A DNA stretch of 64,000 nucleotides, taken from Bacteroidota bacterium (GTDB taxonomy: Bacteria > Bacteroidota > Bacteroidia > Bacteroidales > VadinHA17). The notes beneath the pieces were generated by a model. That model made no database searches and was not told where the DNA came from. It saw nothing but the letters and a program-made list of their open reading frames with translations. Of the stretch, positions 45,038 to 54,459 are shown in pieces. The first letter of the stretch is position 1. Each line of letters begins with the position of its first letter. A program made the translations under genes and the position numbers. The DNA lies in contig JAKPOU010000063.1 of NCBI GenBank assembly GCA_029547705.1, positions 1 through 64,000 on the forward strand. Reading direction: 5' to 3'.

Positions 45038-45499
45038 ATGAAAACTTTAAAGATTAAGAACCGTATCAATAAAGTCATATTAATTCTGACAGTATTGACA
45101 GCTGTAACTGGTTTACAATGTAACCGGGAGAAACTGCTGTATAAATCCTGGATTCTGGAACAATACGGCCCTGAAGATCAGCTGGTCAGTATCACTTTCC
45201 CTTCCCAGGGTGATTTGCCGGTAAAAAAGCAGATTGTTTTAAATCTGGCTGAAGACGGTAAATTTTCCGGTAATGACGGGTGTAATTCAATATTTGGCAG
45301 TTTTAAATCAGGCCATTGCCATAAAATTGAATTCATGAATATCTCCTCCACCCTGATGATGTGCAGACAGGAGGTCATGTCCCAGGCAGGCGCAATAAGG
45401 GGTATTCTCAGGAATGTGAAAAAATATAAGGTAAACGAAACCAGTTTATTATTGCTGACTGACAACAGGGAGGTTTTAAAATACATGGCGAAACAGTGA
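45038..45499 (+). CDS. META/HslJ-like domain lipoprotein
   Basis: 153 residues. A lipoprotein signal ends at LTAVTGLQC (Cys28). The following domain has the META/HslJ layout: a strand KSWILEQYG, FSGNDGCNSIFGSF near 85-98 (the family's N-G-C-N motif), then MMCRQEVM near 117. META-domain lipoproteins such as HslJ are linked to stress or antibiotic tolerance; the role here is unknown. It is upstream of lnt on the same strand, 59 bp apart. Confidence 0.75.
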   Translation: MKTLKIKNRINKVILILTVLTAVTGLQCNREKLLYKSWILEQYGPEDQLVSITFPSQGDLPVKKQIVLNLAEDGKFSGNDGCNSIFGSFKSGHCHKIEFMNISSTLMMCRQEVMSQAGAIRGILRNVKKYKVNETSLLLLTDNREVLKYMAKQ

Positions 45500-45558
45500 A
45501 TGAAATAACTGCAGCCGGATATTAAAATATTCATGATTGAGTAGTAGAATCATATTTA

Positions 45559-47130
45559 TTGCATGTGAAGCAAAACTCGTTTCTCTTTGTATTCCTCAGT
45601 CTGTTGTCAGGTGGCATATTGCTTTTTTCGTGGTTCAATCCATCAGGCTTTTACCTGATTTTCATAGCATTTGTACCCTTTTTATTTGTGATTGAAAATC
45701 TGACAATTGTCAGATCAACAGCAGTACGTTCTGCATTACTCATTTTACCCTTTTTTATATGGAATTTTAAAAATTTATGGATTTTTAAAATCAATGCCAC
45801 AGCCTGTATACTGGCCATAATCTTGAACACTCTGGTTATATCTGCACCATGGATTATTTTTTCCAGGTTTCAAAAAAGAACAAGGATAGCATTAATAAAA
45901 TATTCCTTTCTGATAATCTCAGTATTGTCAATGGAAATATTTCATAAAACCTGGCAATTATCCTACCCGTTTCATTTGTTGGGAAATGCATTTTCAGTGG
46001 CTCCTGATACAATACAATGGTATGAATATACAGGGATTTACGGGGGCACGGTGTGGATTTTAATATCCAATATACTGGTATTTTCCATATTTATAAATTT
46101 CAAATCGGATCATTCTAAAACAATTGTCTTGCGTATTCTTCTTTTCATGTTGATTCTGATATTTCCCCTGATAATATCAAAACACATAAGAAACCGCTTT
46201 AAACCCGGTGAATCAATCCCGCTTGAGGTTGTTGCAATTCATCCGCAGATCAGAATACCTGATAAGTACAATATGGATAATGAAAAACTGTTGAAGCATT
46301 ATCTGTCGGTATCTTCAATTTATTTAACTCCAAATACAGATTATCTGATCTGGCCGGAAACTGCTTTTCCGGATATGGTTTTTATTGATAGCCTGGAGAC
46401 TGATAAAATTGTTGATTCAATTATTACGCTTTACCGGAATACAGATACTAAGATCATTACAGGATTTGTTCTTGGAGAGATGGGCAAACCTGAATCTGGA
46501 GAAACAGAATTCACAGAATATAATGCAGCAGTACAAATAATCCCATCGCAGAAAAGAATTGATATCAAAACAAAAGATAAATGTGTTCCTTTTACCGAAA
46601 GAATACCATATCCGAAGATATTGTCCTTCCTTTCAAATTATATCGAAGGTTTGGCTGGTTACCGGTTTTCAAAAAGCGGGAATTATGGAAAAGTAAATTT
46701 TATCAGTGATAATATCCGTGTTGTTCCATCTATCTGTTATGAGTCGGCTTTTTGTGATATTAACCTGCCTTTACGATTTAATGAAAATACTTTTATCGCT
46801 GTAATACTTAATGAAGGATGGTATAATAATCTGCGGGTAGCCGGTCAATTCATGCATCTTGCTGTTTTAAGGGCCATTGAATATAGAAAACCTGTAGTAA
46901 GATCATCAAACATGGGAATTTCATGTACTGTCTCTTCCCTTGGTGAATGCAGTCATATTCTTTCACGTTATGGCGGGAAAGGCTTTAAGGCTGTTATACA
47001 GGCAAATAATTATAATAGCTTTTTTGCAAGGCATCACCGGACCTGCGAGCAGATAATCATTTCATTTTTTTTCATTTTCTTACTTTTCTTTTTTGTTCCT
47101 GATTTCAGGTATTTCGTAAATTTATATTGA
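45559..47130 (+). CDS. lnt: apolipoprotein N-acyltransferase
   Basis: 523 residues with six or more N-terminal transmembrane helices, a periplasmic CN-hydrolase domain (~215-480) and a last transmembrane helix. The Glu-Lys-Cys triad is visible: E267 (IWPETAFPD), K341 (KDKCVPFTERIPYP) and C393 (PSICYESAF). It adds the third acyl chain to lipoproteins at the inner membrane. The start is TTG at 45559 or GTG at 45565, with no ATG in frame nearby. Neighbouring genes on both sides encode probable lipoproteins. The base composition is more A+T-rich than the core genes at 8-30 kb. Confidence 0.9.
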   Translation: MHVKQNSFLFVFLSLLSGGILLFSWFNPSGFYLIFIAFVPFLFVIENLTIVRSTAVRSALLILPFFIWNFKNLWIFKINATACILAIILNTLVISAPWIIFSRFQKRTRIALIKYSFLIISVLSMEIFHKTWQLSYPFHLLGNAFSVAPDTIQWYEYTGIYGGTVWILISNILVFSIFINFKSDHSKTIVLRILLFMLILIFPLIISKHIRNRFKPGESIPLEVVAIHPQIRIPDKYNMDNEKLLKHYLSVSSIYLTPNTDYLIWPETAFPDMVFIDSLETDKIVDSIITLYRNTDTKIITGFVLGEMGKPESGETEFTEYNAAVQIIPSQKRIDIKTKDKCVPFTERIPYPKILSFLSNYIEGLAGYRFSKSGNYGKVNFISDNIRVVPSICYESAFCDINLPLRFNENTFIAVILNEGWYNNLRVAGQFMHLAVLRAIEYRKPVVRSSNMGISCTVSSLGECSHILSRYGGKGFKAVIQANNYNSFFARHHRTCEQIIISFFFIFLLFFFVPDFRYFVNLY

Positions 47131-47171
47131 GATTCATTTTTTTTAATTCCATTTCTTAATACCCGAACAAA

Positions 47172-47639
47172 ATGGCACGTTATTCTCAAAAGTCGACTTT
47201 TGCGATTATCGGGATTGGATCATTGTTTTTTTTAATTGCTTTTTTATTCCAGTCCTGTGAAGGCTGCAGTAAAACACCCAGCGATATTAACGTTGATATT
47301 AAAGATTCGGGCAAGGCCGGATCAGCATCAGTATCGCTGAGTGATCTGAACAGAGCGGTGAGTTCTTCCGTTAAGGAGTATATAAATGTAAGTTTCAGTG
47401 GAACTTTAATCACAGCCGGAGAAGGAACCGGACAAACTTCGTTTACTACGCAAAAAACCTGTGAGGTGACCAGTAGCAATGTGTCACCTGTTCCTGCGAT
47501 TACCCGTTATAACCTCAAACCGGGAAACTGGCAAATAACTGTAAGTGCAAAAACGTGGTCTGCGTCATGCACCAAGGTTATCAACCCCAAAACAGCCACA
47601 TCCTTCAATTTTACCTATGGCCAGTCAAACTGCAAATAA
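47172..47639 (+). CDS. small predicted lipoprotein, unknown function
   Basis: 155 residues. The hydrophobic N-terminus IIGIGSLFFLIAFLFQSC gives a lipobox ending at Cys29, followed by a second CxxC-type pair (CEGC). The mature part is beta-rich, Ser/Thr-rich and has two further cysteines near the end (SCTKVINP, SNCK), possibly disulfide-bonded. No recognised domain. It lies 41 bp after lnt and 12 bp before the coiled-coil membrane protein gene, so the three look like one transcription unit. Confidence 0.7.
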   Translation: MARYSQKSTFAIIGIGSLFFLIAFLFQSCEGCSKTPSDINVDIKDSGKAGSASVSLSDLNRAVSSSVKEYINVSFSGTLITAGEGTGQTSFTTQKTCEVTSSNVSPVPAITRYNLKPGNWQITVSAKTWSASCTKVINPKTATSFNFTYGQSNCK

Positions 47640-47651
47640 CAACGAAATCAA

Positions 47652-48968
47652 ATGAAAACAAAAAAGCTCAACCACGGTATTTATACGGGTATTATTATGC
47701 TTATACTTTTTATGATACCTGTATCTGTCAGTGATGCCTGCTTTACAGCCAAGGTAAAGGATACAAATGTCAATGTCCAGTTGCCTATAGCTGAATTACA
47801 AGGTCTTATACAGCAACTTCAGGATGCAGGCAGCCAGCTGGTAGGTGAAGCGGGGGTTCAGATAAGACAATCAATAGCTGAACTCAGTGCCGAAATGGAG
47901 CAGCGGATCGATCAGATACAAAATGCAGGATCCGAACTCATTGCAGAAGCATCTGCAGAGATTACTTCAATCATAAATAACCTTATCGGTAAAGCGAAGG
48001 AACTGTTATCTGAAGTTAACAGAATGATTCAGCAAAATATCCAATGTATTGATTATGTGCTTGCACAGAGGATACAGCAGATAACAGATGCTGCCTATGG
48101 CATAATGGATAAGATTGACTCCACGCTGAAAAACGCCATTGACCGTATCTATATCAGGGCATCCATGCTGGTTGACACCAGTACCCACAGGGTAGCCCTG
48201 GTTGTTAACAACACTCTTAAGATAGTTGTCAAGATAATCATTTTTATCTTTTGCTTCCTTTTATTGTTCTGGCTGATAAAAATGTTATGGAAAAGTACAT
48301 TCCCGAAATCAAAAGTTCTGGCAATCGGTATTCCTGTGCTTATAGTATTGCTTGTGGGTGCGGGGACTTTCCTGATGTTAAGCAAAACAGCCCTGGCCCG
48401 CATGATAGGTGAGGAAATACCAATTCCAAAATGGGAAGAATCATGCGACAGGGGAAGCAGCTTCTATACCAGTTTTATATCGATGAAAAATGAAGGAAAG
48501 AGTATTGAAGAACTTAAACCAATAGGAAACACTGCACTGGAAGAATTAAACTGGTGTCTGTATGCATCTGTCAGCCCTGAAGCTACAATTGATACCTACG
48601 ACAAGATCAGTACAATCAAGGCAATCTTATATCCTCCCGTTTCTGCTCCTCCTGCTCCCGGTACAGTTATTACAGGCAGTCCTTGCGGATCACAGGGTTC
48701 CATAGATCCGGGATGGTTCAGCAATCGTAATTTCACCAAAGTGGAAATGTGGAAGAAACTGTCAGATAATAATATAATCAGATTTTCCAGTGTAATTAAT
48801 CCTTCCGATTATAAGGCAAGAGTCAATTATATCGATCCTGTAATTATATTGAAACCAGAAATTAATCCGATTATTGATTATAAACCGCCAACTGATTTTA
48901 ACAGAAGCAAGATAAATGACAAGATCATAAAACAACAAGGTACCCGGGTAAGACAAAAAGATTTTTAG
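47652..48968 (+). CDS. envelope protein with long amphipathic helix and two transmembrane segments, unknown
   Basis: 438 residues. Signal peptide or first membrane helix near 12-32 (IIMLILFMIPVSVSDA). Residues ~45-190 are a long amphipathic, coiled-coil or apolipoprotein-like helix with 22/11-residue-like repeats (IQQLQDAGSQLVGEAGVQIRQ, then IDQIQNAGSELIAEASAEI). Two transmembrane helices follow near 195-215 and 225-247. The C-terminal ~190 residues are soluble with a CD...C pair and Pro-rich linker (PPVSAPPAPG). No recognised family. It is separated by 12 bp from the small lipoprotein gene upstream. A membrane-remodelling or pore role is speculation. Confidence 0.7.
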   Translation: MKTKKLNHGIYTGIIMLILFMIPVSVSDACFTAKVKDTNVNVQLPIAELQGLIQQLQDAGSQLVGEAGVQIRQSIAELSAEMEQRIDQIQNAGSELIAEASAEITSIINNLIGKAKELLSEVNRMIQQNIQCIDYVLAQRIQQITDAAYGIMDKIDSTLKNAIDRIYIRASMLVDTSTHRVALVVNNTLKIVVKIIIFIFCFLLLFWLIKMLWKSTFPKSKVLAIGIPVLIVLLVGAGTFLMLSKTALARMIGEEIPIPKWEESCDRGSSFYTSFISMKNEGKSIEELKPIGNTALEELNWCLYASVSPEATIDTYDKISTIKAILYPPVSAPPAPGTVITGSPCGSQGSIDPGWFSNRNFTKVEMWKKLSDNNIIRFSSVINPSDYKARVNYIDPVIILKPEINPIIDYKPPTDFNRSKINDKIIKQQGTRVRQKDF

Positions 48969-49331
48969 CATAACCGGATTTCCTTTTAAAAAATCCCTTC
49001 ATCTGCAGGGGAATATTTCATTTGAATCCCAATTTACTGCAAAAATGAGGGTGGTTTCCTCTGAAGAATTTATATTTCCCCAGTGCTCTGTAATTTTTCT
49101 TTAATAATTATCTTCCGGGGAATAATCCGGTTATATCTACTTTATAAAGGAAACCTCCAGGATATTAAAAGTTCAGAACACAAAGGATAGTCACTTGTTT
49201 TTACTGTCACCGAATCAGAAAATACGGCTATCTTTGATTTTCAGAAGATGTGTATAGATAACATCAAAGCGGTATAACATTCCGTATAATTATCCGTACT
49301 CCTTGTTGAGGTTTAAGTCTTTTTCCTCATT
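48969..49331 (+). other. intergenic region upstream of the RecQ fusion gene
   Basis: 363 bp with no convincing gene. It contains the second copy (49213-49235) of a 23-bp exact repeat, whose right end forms a -7 box TATCTTTG (49229-49236), 96 bp upstream of the ATG at 49332. This is the likely promoter of the RecQ fusion gene. Confidence 0.5.
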
Positions 49332-52300
49332 ATGTCAAACGAGTCTGTTGTTTTTATTGATACTGAAATCGGGGGCCATAGCGGTCAGATTCTCGATTAC
49401 GGAGCAATACGTAATGACGGGGCCAAATGCCGGACACGATCAGGTGCGGTATTCCATGGATTCATTAAAGATGCTGCATTCCTATGCGGTCATAACATTG
49501 TCCACCATGACCTTGAATATATAAAACAGCAGGTTCACGGTTTCACAATCGCGCAAAACTCCATCATCGATACACTCTTCTGGTCACCCCTTCTTTTTCC
49601 CCGAAAGCCTTACCACAGACTCATAAAAGATGATAAGCTTATCCCCGAAGATATTAATAACCCTGTCAGTGACGCTATCAAGTCGCGCGACCTGCTGTAT
49701 GATGAGATTCATGCTTTTAATGATCTTCCGGAAGAGCTGAGAAACATCTTTTACAGTCTTCTGGGCGGGTTTTCCGGTTTCGCAGGATTCTTCCGCTTTA
49801 TTTCATTCAGTCCTCCACTGTCGTTGCCTGCAGCGAAACTGATAAGAAGTTATTTCAGTGGATCAATCTGCAGCAACTGCAATCTTGACGATTTAATACT
49901 TTTCAAGCCAATTGAACTTGCCTATTCCCTGGCAATCATTAATGCCAACGACAGAGATTCAATCACACCACCCTGGGTTCTGAAGACTTTCCCTGAAACG
50001 GTTGAGGTGATTCAGGTTCTGAGAGACACGCCATGCATACAGGATTGCACTTATTGCAGCTCAGTGATGAATCCTGTCAACGGACTTAAAAAGTATTTCG
50101 GTTTTTCAGAGTTCAGGAAATTCGGGGGAGAACCTCTCCAGGAGCAGGCTGTAAAAGCAGCTGTTGACAACAAATCCATTCTGGCTGTATTTCCGACCGG
50201 GGGTGGAAAATCTCTGGCATTTCAGCTTCCGGCCCTTATAAGCGGCGAAACCGTAAAAGGACTTACCGTGGTTATTTCCCCGCTTCAGTCACTTATGAAA
50301 GATCAGGTGGATAATCTTGAAAATAAGAAGATTACTGAAGCAGTGGCTGTTTCCGGACTGCTTGATCCGATCGAACGGCAGGATGCACTTAACCGGGTGG
50401 TGAACGGATCGGCATCCATACTCTATATTGCTCCTGAGTCATTGCGTACAGCATCCATCAGACACAGGCTCATCGGCAGGAACATAGTAAGATTCGTCAT
50501 TGACGAGGCACATTGTTTTTCTGCCTGGGGACATGATTTCCGTGTTGACTACATGTATATTGGCCGGTTCATAAAAGAGCTTCAGGAAGACAAGGGTCTT
50601 TCCCGGCCTGTTCCTGTTTCATGTTTTACGGCTACTGCCAAAAGAAAGGTTATTGAAGACATAAGAGCATATTTCAAGGCAATACTGGATCTTGATCTTG
50701 AGCTTTTCACCACCGATGAAACCAGACAGAATCTGTACTACAAGGTTATCGAAGTCAAGAACGACCGCGACAAATTTTTCAGACTGCGTGAAATCCTTGA
50801 ACGGTATGACTGTCCTTCAATAGTCTATGTAGCCAGGACAAAAAAAGCAGAAGAACTTGCTTATCAACTGGGTGAAAACGGAATAAATGCCCTGCCTTTC
50901 CACGGCAGGATGGATCGTGATGTCAAAACCCGCAATCAGGAAGCCTTTATGGCAGGAGATGTTAACACCATGGTGGCCACCTCTGCTTTCGGAATGGGAG
51001 TTGACAAGGATAACATCGGGCTTATAATCCATTATGACATATCAGATTCACTGGAAAATTATATTCAGGAGGCGGGCAGGGCAGGCAGGGATTTTTCGAT
51101 TACCGCAGACTGTTACATACTGTTTAACGATGATGATCTGGCTAAGCATTTTCATAATCATAACCGGCAGAAGGTTCACATCAAGGAGATTCAGCAGGTA
51201 TGGCGTGCCATAAGAACCATTTCCAGAATGAGGGAGAAAATATCCTACTCCGCTCTTGAATTAGCAAGAGAAGCAGGATGGGAAGATGATACAGGAGCTG
51301 AACTGGAGACACGTGTGTTGACAGTGCTCTCTGCCCTGGAAATGGCCCGTTTTATCAAAAGAGACAAGAATAATCCAAGGATATATGCTAACAGTATCCA
51401 GGTCAGATCTGCAGATGAGGCTATTAACATTATCAGCGGATCAGAACGCTTCTCAGACAAGGAAAGAGAATACGCCACAAGAATAATAAAAGCATTAATC
51501 TCAAGCCGGAGCCGGAAAAGGTCCAGTGATGAACTTGCTGAATCAAGAATCGACTATTTGTCTGATAATCTGGGAATCCGAAAAGAAGAAGTTGTCAGGA
51601 CCGTCATGCTTTTAAGGGAAGAAAAAATACTGGCTGACAGCAAAGACATGCGAGCCTTTATTTTCGCAAAAGACAGTGAAAACGGATCCCTTTCAATCCT
51701 TGAAATCTTTGCCGGGATTGAAAAATTTCTGTTCACCAAATTCAGAGATGATGTCATTGCTTATTCCGTAAAAGATCTGAATGAAGAGGCTTCAGTAAAT
51801 GGTTGTACAGGTATCAATCCCAGGAGAATAAAAACATTAACCAATTTCTGGACGTTGCGGAACTGGGTAGAATATTACGGAAACAGAAGCGGGGACCATA
51901 TGCTCCGGATCAGAAAACGGATGCCTGATGAACTTACTTCAGATAAAATCCAGAGGCGGCATGAAACAGCTTCATTTATTATCCGGTATTTGTTCCGTAA
52001 GCCTGATTCTGGGGCTACGGGCCAGGGATACAGGATAGTCGAATTCTCCATCCTGGAACTGAAAAATATGCTGAAAACTGAATTCGCACTTTTTAAGGAT
52101 TCGGTTTCAGTTGTGGAGATAGAAGATACACTGCTTTATCTGTCAAGGATAGGGGCAATTAAAATCGACGGAGCTTTCTTTGTAATATACAATCGTCTGA
52201 CTATTGAACGTCTTCAGTTAAATAACAGGATCCAGTACAAAAGTGATGATTACAGGCAGCTTGAAGAGCATTATGCCAACAAGGTACAGCAAATACATAT

Positions 52301-54143
52301 AGTGGGTGAGTATGCCAAAAAAATGCTTCATGATTATTCAGGAGCACTGGCATTTGTTGATGATTACTTCCGGCTGAACTACAGCAGTTTTCTCAGTAAA
52401 TATTTCCCCGGCACCCGGGGCAGGGAGATCTCAAAAACAATTACACCTGCCAGATACAAGGAGCTCATGGATGTTAGCCCGGCCCAGAAAACCATAATTG
52501 AGGACGATCATTCTGAGACAATTGTTGTTGCGGCAGGGCCCGGAAGCGGCAAAACAAGATTGCTGATTCATAAGATAGCATCTCTAGTAATGCTTGAGCA
52601 GTTTAAGATTGAACACATCCTTGTGCTTACTTTCTCCAGGGCTGCCGCCACTGAGTTTCAGAAACGTCTTCAGGCTTTGATGGGAACAGCGGCATACTAT
52701 GTTGAAATAAGAACATTCCATTCATTTTGTTTTGATTTGTATGGAATTACAGGCACAGTTAAAAAATCGGAGAATGTTGTAAAAGAGGCAACTGAAAGGA
52801 TAAAAAACCGGGAGGCTGAACCGGGCAAACTTATACGGTCGGTACTGGTTATTGATGAAGCCCAGGACATGTCTGCTGCAGAATATGAACTTATTTTATC
52901 AATAGCTGAATATAATGAAGGAATTAAAATAATTGCCGTAGGTGATGATGATCAGAATATTTTTGAATTCAGAGGTTCGGATTCTAAATATTTTTACTTA
53001 TTGGCAAAACGCGAAAATTCCAGTACCTATGAACTGATTGACAACTTCCGGAGTGCACCTGAACTGGTTGACCTGACAAACTTTTTCGCAGGCAGTATCA
53101 AAAACAGGCTCAAGAACGAAGTGATCCGGTCAGCAAGCCGGCTGAAAGGACAGATCAGAATTGTCAGCTACCGCAGTAACAACCTGTATCTGCCGGTATC
53201 CGGGGATATTCTTAAAACATCTCTGACAGGCTCCACTGCACTTCTTACACATACGAATGACCAGGCCGCCACCCTTACAGCTTTGTTAAGCAGAATGGGT
53301 GCCAGGGCCAGGCTTATCCAGAGCAATGATGATTTCAATCTTTACAATTTAAAGGAATTCAGATGGTTTTGTGACTATTTCAAAAAAAATGATGATGATA
53401 CTGTTATCCCCGTTACTATCAGCGATGATGAATGGAAGGAATCGCTGAATGAGTTCAGGCTGAAGCATGGCGAAAGTCAGAATTATGAATTATGTATCAG
53501 ACTGATTAATGAATTTGATGAGATAAATAAGAGAAAGAAATACTATTCTGATCTCAGGCAATATTTCCTTGAAGCCAGGTTTGATGATGTTCTCGAAACT
53601 GATACTGAAACGATTTATGTATCAACATTTCACAAATCCAAGGGCAGGGAGTTTGAAAACGTTTTCATTATGCTAGAGAATTATAAGTTAACTGAAGAAG
53701 ATCAGAAGCGGGCTCTCTATGTTGCCATGACCCGTGCTAAGAAATACCTGGCAATTCATCATAACGGAACATATTTTAACAGGATCAGTTTGCCGGTAGT
53801 TGAACACATTTCAGATCCGGTTTTATACGATGAGCCCTCATCTGTTGTCATCAGGCTGACACATGCTGATGTGTACCTGGATTATTTCAAGTCGTTGCAG
53901 ATGACGATCGGCCAGATCACTGCGGGAGTAAAGCTGAAAGTTGATGAAACCGGATGCTACAACAAAAATGGCCTTTGTGTCATCAGGTTTTCCGAAAGCT
54001 TCAGAAAAATTCTGGCCTCTTTTATTGAAAGAGGATATAGTCCGGAATCAGCAACAGTAAATTACTCTGTTTACTGGAAGCCGAAAGATTCCTTTAAGGA
54101 GTATCTTATTCTTCTTCCTGAGATTGTGCTTAGCAGAGGATAA
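49332..54143 (+). CDS. exonuclease-RecQ helicase-UvrD helicase fusion protein
   Basis: 1603 residues. An N-terminal DEDD-type exonuclease domain (~1-130) shows D10/E12 in FIDTEIG, HN..HHD near 54-60 and D114 (NNPVSDA). A Cys-containing linker follows (C180, C183, C235, C239, C242). The RecQ helicase region (~260-640) has Walker A PTGGGKS (288-294), DEAH (391-394), the aromatic-rich-loop segment CFSAWGHDFR, TATA, and QEAGRAGRD. After a helical region, a UvrD/Rep-type superfamily 1 helicase (~1045-1510) has AAGPGSGKT near 1068-1076, VIDEAQDMS, GDDDQNIFEFRG, STFHKSKGREFENV and YVAMTRAKK. Such a protein could unwind and degrade DNA. It adjoins McrBC and a type III-like system, suggesting a defence role, which is inference. 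Confidence 0.88.
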   Translation: MSNESVVFIDTEIGGHSGQILDYGAIRNDGAKCRTRSGAVFHGFIKDAAFLCGHNIVHHDLEYIKQQVHGFTIAQNSIIDTLFWSPLLFPRKPYHRLIKDDKLIPEDINNPVSDAIKSRDLLYDEIHAFNDLPEELRNIFYSLLGGFSGFAGFFRFISFSPPLSLPAAKLIRSYFSGSICSNCNLDDLILFKPIELAYSLAIINANDRDSITPPWVLKTFPETVEVIQVLRDTPCIQDCTYCSSVMNPVNGLKKYFGFSEFRKFGGEPLQEQAVKAAVDNKSILAVFPTGGGKSLAFQLPALISGETVKGLTVVISPLQSLMKDQVDNLENKKITEAVAVSGLLDPIERQDALNRVVNGSASILYIAPESLRTASIRHRLIGRNIVRFVIDEAHCFSAWGHDFRVDYMYIGRFIKELQEDKGLSRPVPVSCFTATAKRKVIEDIRAYFKAILDLDLELFTTDETRQNLYYKVIEVKNDRDKFFRLREILERYDCPSIVYVARTKKAEELAYQLGENGINALPFHGRMDRDVKTRNQEAFMAGDVNTMVATSAFGMGVDKDNIGLIIHYDISDSLENYIQEAGRAGRDFSITADCYILFNDDDLAKHFHNHNRQKVHIKEIQQVWRAIRTISRMREKISYSALELAREAGWEDDTGAELETRVLTVLSALEMARFIKRDKNNPRIYANSIQVRSADEAINIISGSERFSDKEREYATRIIKALISSRSRKRSSDELAESRIDYLSDNLGIRKEEVVRTVMLLREEKILADSKDMRAFIFAKDSENGSLSILEIFAGIEKFLFTKFRDDVIAYSVKDLNEEASVNGCTGINPRRIKTLTNFWTLRNWVEYYGNRSGDHMLRIRKRMPDELTSDKIQRRHETASFIIRYLFRKPDSGATGQGYRIVEFSILELKNMLKTEFALFKDSVSVVEIEDTLLYLSRIGAIKIDGAFFVIYNRLTIERLQLNNRIQYKSDDYRQLEEHYANKVQQIHIVGEYAKKMLHDYSGALAFVDDYFRLNYSSFLSKYFPGTRGREISKTITPARYKELMDVSPAQKTIIEDDHSETIVVAAGPGSGKTRLLIHKIASLVMLEQFKIEHILVLTFSRAAATEFQKRLQALMGTAAYYVEIRTFHSFCFDLYGITGTVKKSENVVKEATERIKNREAEPGKLIRSVLVIDEAQDMSAAEYELILSIAEYNEGIKIIAVGDDDQNIFEFRGSDSKYFYLLAKRENSSTYELIDNFRSAPELVDLTNFFAGSIKNRLKNEVIRSASRLKGQIRIVSYRSNNLYLPVSGDILKTSLTGSTALLTHTNDQAATLTALLSRMGARARLIQSNDDFNLYNLKEFRWFCDYFKKNDDDTVIPVTISDDEWKESLNEFRLKHGESQNYELCIRLINEFDEINKRKKYYSDLRQYFLEARFDDVLETDTETIYVSTFHKSKGREFENVFIMLENYKLTEEDQKRALYVAMTRAKKYLAIHHNGTYFNRISLPVVEHISDPVLYDEPSSVVIRLTHADVYLDYFKSLQMTIGQITAGVKLKVDETGCYNKNGLCVIRFSESFRKILASFIERGYSPESATVNYSVYWKPKDSFKEYLILLPEIVLSRG

Positions 54144-54459
54144 TTTTGACTTAGCAAGCTAGAAGTGACATATTCTAATAAATCTTTAAATTCAAGTACT
54201 TCTTGTTTTTTAGGTAAACTGATAAATCAGTCGTTAAAGTAAGTTTATGAAAACGAGATCATATAATTATCTTTAACAATTATAAGCCTACATAATCTAT
54301 TCTAATGGTATCACTTAATTCTCTGAGCAGAATACGGAAGTTTAAAACATGAACCTCAATACATGAACATTGAGTGCAATTATATTACAACGAAGTATTT
54401 TTAACATAATTAGAGAAGCCAATAAATAGTATACAAACCGTGCAGATAAAAGTTAACAT
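54144..54459. other. A+T-rich intergenic region before mcrB
   Basis: 316 bp between the RecQ fusion and the McrB-like gene. No gene, hairpin terminator or clear repeat was recognised. The composition is markedly more A+T-rich than the flanking 5' gene, and a promoter for mcrB is expected here, but no good TAnnTTTG box stands out. Confidence 0.4.
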
